Source: F23-B02 sp045599385 (GTDB lineage Bacteria > Bacillota > Clostridia > Oscillospirales > Oscillospiraceae). Taken from it: a stretch of 57,251 nt of DNA. Location: the NCBI GenBank assembly GCA_045599385.1, contig JAZRVW010000060.1, positions 1 through 57,251 of the forward strand. Reading direction: 5' to 3'. The notes beneath the pieces were generated by a model that saw only the letters and a list, made by a program, of their open reading frames with translations, was not told where the DNA came from and ran no database searches. The first letter of the stretch is position 1. Each line of letters begins with the position of its first letter. Positions 56,164 through 57,251 of the stretch are shown one piece after another. Made by a program: the position numbers and the translations under genes.

Positions 56164-56970
56164 ATGAAATTCTGCAGCAGATGCAATATTCAATACGGTG
56201 ACGAAGCCAAGTTCTGCGAAAGATGCGGAGGAGCATTAGCGGCTTCGGCAGCACCGGCAAAGAAAAATAAACCCGCAAAAAAGAAAACTCTGATTATTGT
56301 CGCAATCGCTCTGGTGATAGCTATTCTCGCCGCTCTATTCATATTTACAAATTTATTTGGCAACCATACTTTTGTCATTACTAAAATGACCTTATATATG
56401 GATAATAATAAGATGTGGGTTCAGGACCGTACCTTTGATGATAACGGAAATGTGACAAGTAGAACAATGAGATACTTCAACGAATCTGGAGACGAATACT
56501 ATCAGTTCGTGCAGGAATTCACTTTTACATCCGGACATGAAATGATTGCGGCAAGTAAGTATTATAGAAATAATTATGGTGACGAATGGATCAAGGAAGA
56601 AGTTACCGAGTATAGAGTTGTAACGGAAAATATTGATGGCGAGTGGTATTATAACTACTATTATCAGGGGACCGACGATTTTTATAAAACTGATGTTTAC
56701 GATGCAAACCTTAACTATCTTAGAACTCTCGACGAAGACGGAAGTATTCAAAGCGTTGAGGAAGCAGACTACGATGCTAAAGGAAGAATGGTTGCGCTCA
56801 GAGACATCGGCTATGAAAAGAACGGAAGTACTGATTGGTATGAGTATTACGAAATTCAGTATGCCGATGATTACGCTGTAATGCGATGCGTTGATGCAAC
56901 CGATTACTATGATGGAGGGTACGACGATTTGATATTCTATCTCGAATACGAAACCTCTATGTTCTGGTAA
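56164..56970 (+). CDS. Zinc-ribbon membrane protein with an extracellular aromatic-rich region
   Basis: 268 residues. An N-terminal zinc ribbon has Cys at 4, 7, 18 and 21 (CSRC and CERC), then a lysine-rich linker, one membrane span (about 43-65, LIIVAIALVIAILAALFIFTN), and an outside domain of about 200 residues rich in Tyr, Asp and Glu with weak repeats (DVYDANLNYLRTLDEDGSIQ, ADYDAKGRMVA) resembling YD-type repeats. Function unknown. AAAGGA before the ATG. A paralogue of the zinc ribbon start follows at 57084. Confidence 0.75.
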   Translation: MKFCSRCNIQYGDEAKFCERCGGALAASAAPAKKNKPAKKKTLIIVAIALVIAILAALFIFTNLFGNHTFVITKMTLYMDNNKMWVQDRTFDDNGNVTSRTMRYFNESGDEYYQFVQEFTFTSGHEMIAASKYYRNNYGDEWIKEEVTEYRVVTENIDGEWYYNYYYQGTDDFYKTDVYDANLNYLRTLDEDGSIQSVEEADYDAKGRMVALRDIGYEKNGSTDWYEYYEIQYADDYAVMRCVDATDYYDGGYDDLIFYLEYETSMFW

Positions 56971-56971
56971 T

Positions 56972-57002
56972 AAAAAAGCTACGGAGAAACCGTAGCTTTT
57001 TT
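56972..57002 (+). terminator. Intrinsic terminator between the two zinc-ribbon genes
   Basis: AAAAAAGCTACGG (56972-56984) / CCGTAGCTTTTTT (56990-57002), loop AGAAA. Confidence 0.92.
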
Positions 57003-57011
57003 GTTGTCTTA

Positions 57012-57041
57012 TTGACTGGATATTACATATTGTGCTAATAT
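57012..57041 (+). promoter_or_regulatory. SigA-type promoter of the second zinc-ribbon gene
   Basis: TTGACT (57012-57017), 18-base spacer, TAATAT (57036-57041). Confidence 0.55.
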
Positions 57042-57083
57042 TATTTTTGTGATACACGGCAATACGTCGAAAGGAGAAATTAT

Positions 57084-57251
57084 ATGAAGTTTTGCACAAA
57101 GTGCGGAGCGCCCTATGAGGAAGGAACAAAATTCTGCAGACAGTGCGGAAATCCTCTTCAGCAGCCCGCGCAGGAGGAACCCGCAGTATTTGATGATTCC
57201 ATGGTGGAGCAGCCGGTTCTCGAAAAAAGTGTCAAACCCAAAAAGGAAAAG
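57084..57251 (+). CDS. Second zinc-ribbon protein, 3' truncated by window
   Basis: 56 codons are visible with no stop. MKFCTKCGAPYEEGTKFC has Cys at 4, 7, 18 and 21, the same spacing as the upstream gene, and is followed by a Pro/Glu/Lys-rich linker. AAGGAG lies 7 bases before the ATG. By analogy a membrane span should follow beyond the window. Confidence 0.85.
   Translation, partial: MKFCTKCGAPYEEGTKFCRQCGNPLQQPAQEEPAVFDDSMVEQPVLEKSVKPKKEK

Noticed and set aside
1..57251. tRNA genes, CRISPR arrays, IS elements or prophage
   Set aside because: No T-loop/anticodon stem sets, no regularly spaced repeats, no transposase or phage structural genes were seen; the two tyrosine recombinases are XerC/XerD-like.

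Overview
The window looks like chromosomal core from an endospore-forming, anaerobic Firmicute of the class Clostridia, most like the Ruminococcaceae/Oscillospiraceae lineage. Lineage is inference from gene content: a SigH-type sigma factor, SpoIVA, CwlD-, YunB- and CotJ-type spore proteins, a PPi-type phosphofructokinase, a lone glycerol kinase, and no sign of an outer membrane. It is densely coding (about 58 protein genes plus RNase P RNA), with many ATGA/TAATG overlaps and strong promoters of the TTGNNN-N17-TATAAT kind. I saw no tRNA or rRNA gene, CRISPR array, prophage or insertion sequence.

Layout. 1-2.4 kb: end of a housekeeping operon (nrnA, truB, ribF), closed by a cluster of hairpins against the convergent gluQ. 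3.5-10.8 kb: a TetR-like regulator, then ybaK-uvrA-small membrane protein-recD2-comF. 10.8-18.3 kb: an mreB homologue, a lipase-like hydrolase, glpK plus a DUF1015 gene, yebC, a DUF3048 lipoprotein and a TIGR01440 protein. 18.3-23.8 kb: dapA, a SpoIID/LytB-like secreted protein, the queA-tgt-yajC queuosine/Sec cluster and a small membrane protein. 24.1-28.6 kb: a SpoIIM-like membrane protein with xerD, then ruvCAB and sigH. 28.6-32.3 kb: small zinc-ribbon and DUF1858 proteins, trmK, a Nif3-like gene, spoIVA. 32.3-37.6 kb: an aminotransferase, cwlD, radA, a DUF6873-like gene and xerC. 37.6-43.1 kb: a catalytically stripped P-type ATPase relative, class II aldolase, PPi-type phosphofructokinase and a dicarboxylate/amino-acid symporter. 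43.1-49.7 kb, minus strand: cotJ genes, then ligA-yunB-methionine-gamma-lyase-like-murD. 49.8-50.1 kb: RNase P RNA. 50.2-55.9 kb, minus strand: pepD, an ArsC-like gene, membrane dipeptidase, RNase J, recR and rpe. The last 1.1 kb holds two tandem zinc-ribbon membrane proteins, the second cut by the window end.

How the genes work together. DNA maintenance is heavily represented (UvrA, RecD2, RuvABC, RadA, RecR, LigA, XerC/XerD). A second theme is sporulation, from the entry sigma factor to mother-cell coat and cortex functions. A third is glycolysis and wall building (aldolase, PPi-PFK, GlpK, MurD, DapA, MreB).

The most interesting signal is regulatory. Several sporulation or sporulation-associated genes (spoIVA, cwlD, yunB, a TIGR04086 gene) and one unknown membrane-protein gene are preceded by an inverted repeat whose downstream arm contains the ribosome binding site or start codon. 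In spoIVA, where a near-consensus sigma-E promoter is visible, the upstream arm lies between the -35 and -10, so only read-through transcripts could fold the hairpin. Other points worth checking are a P1B-ATPase relative lacking every catalytic motif, a CotJA-CotJB fusion, a palindrome over the -10 of the SpoIID-like gene, a divergent promoter pair sharing one -35, and a long structured leader upstream of murD.
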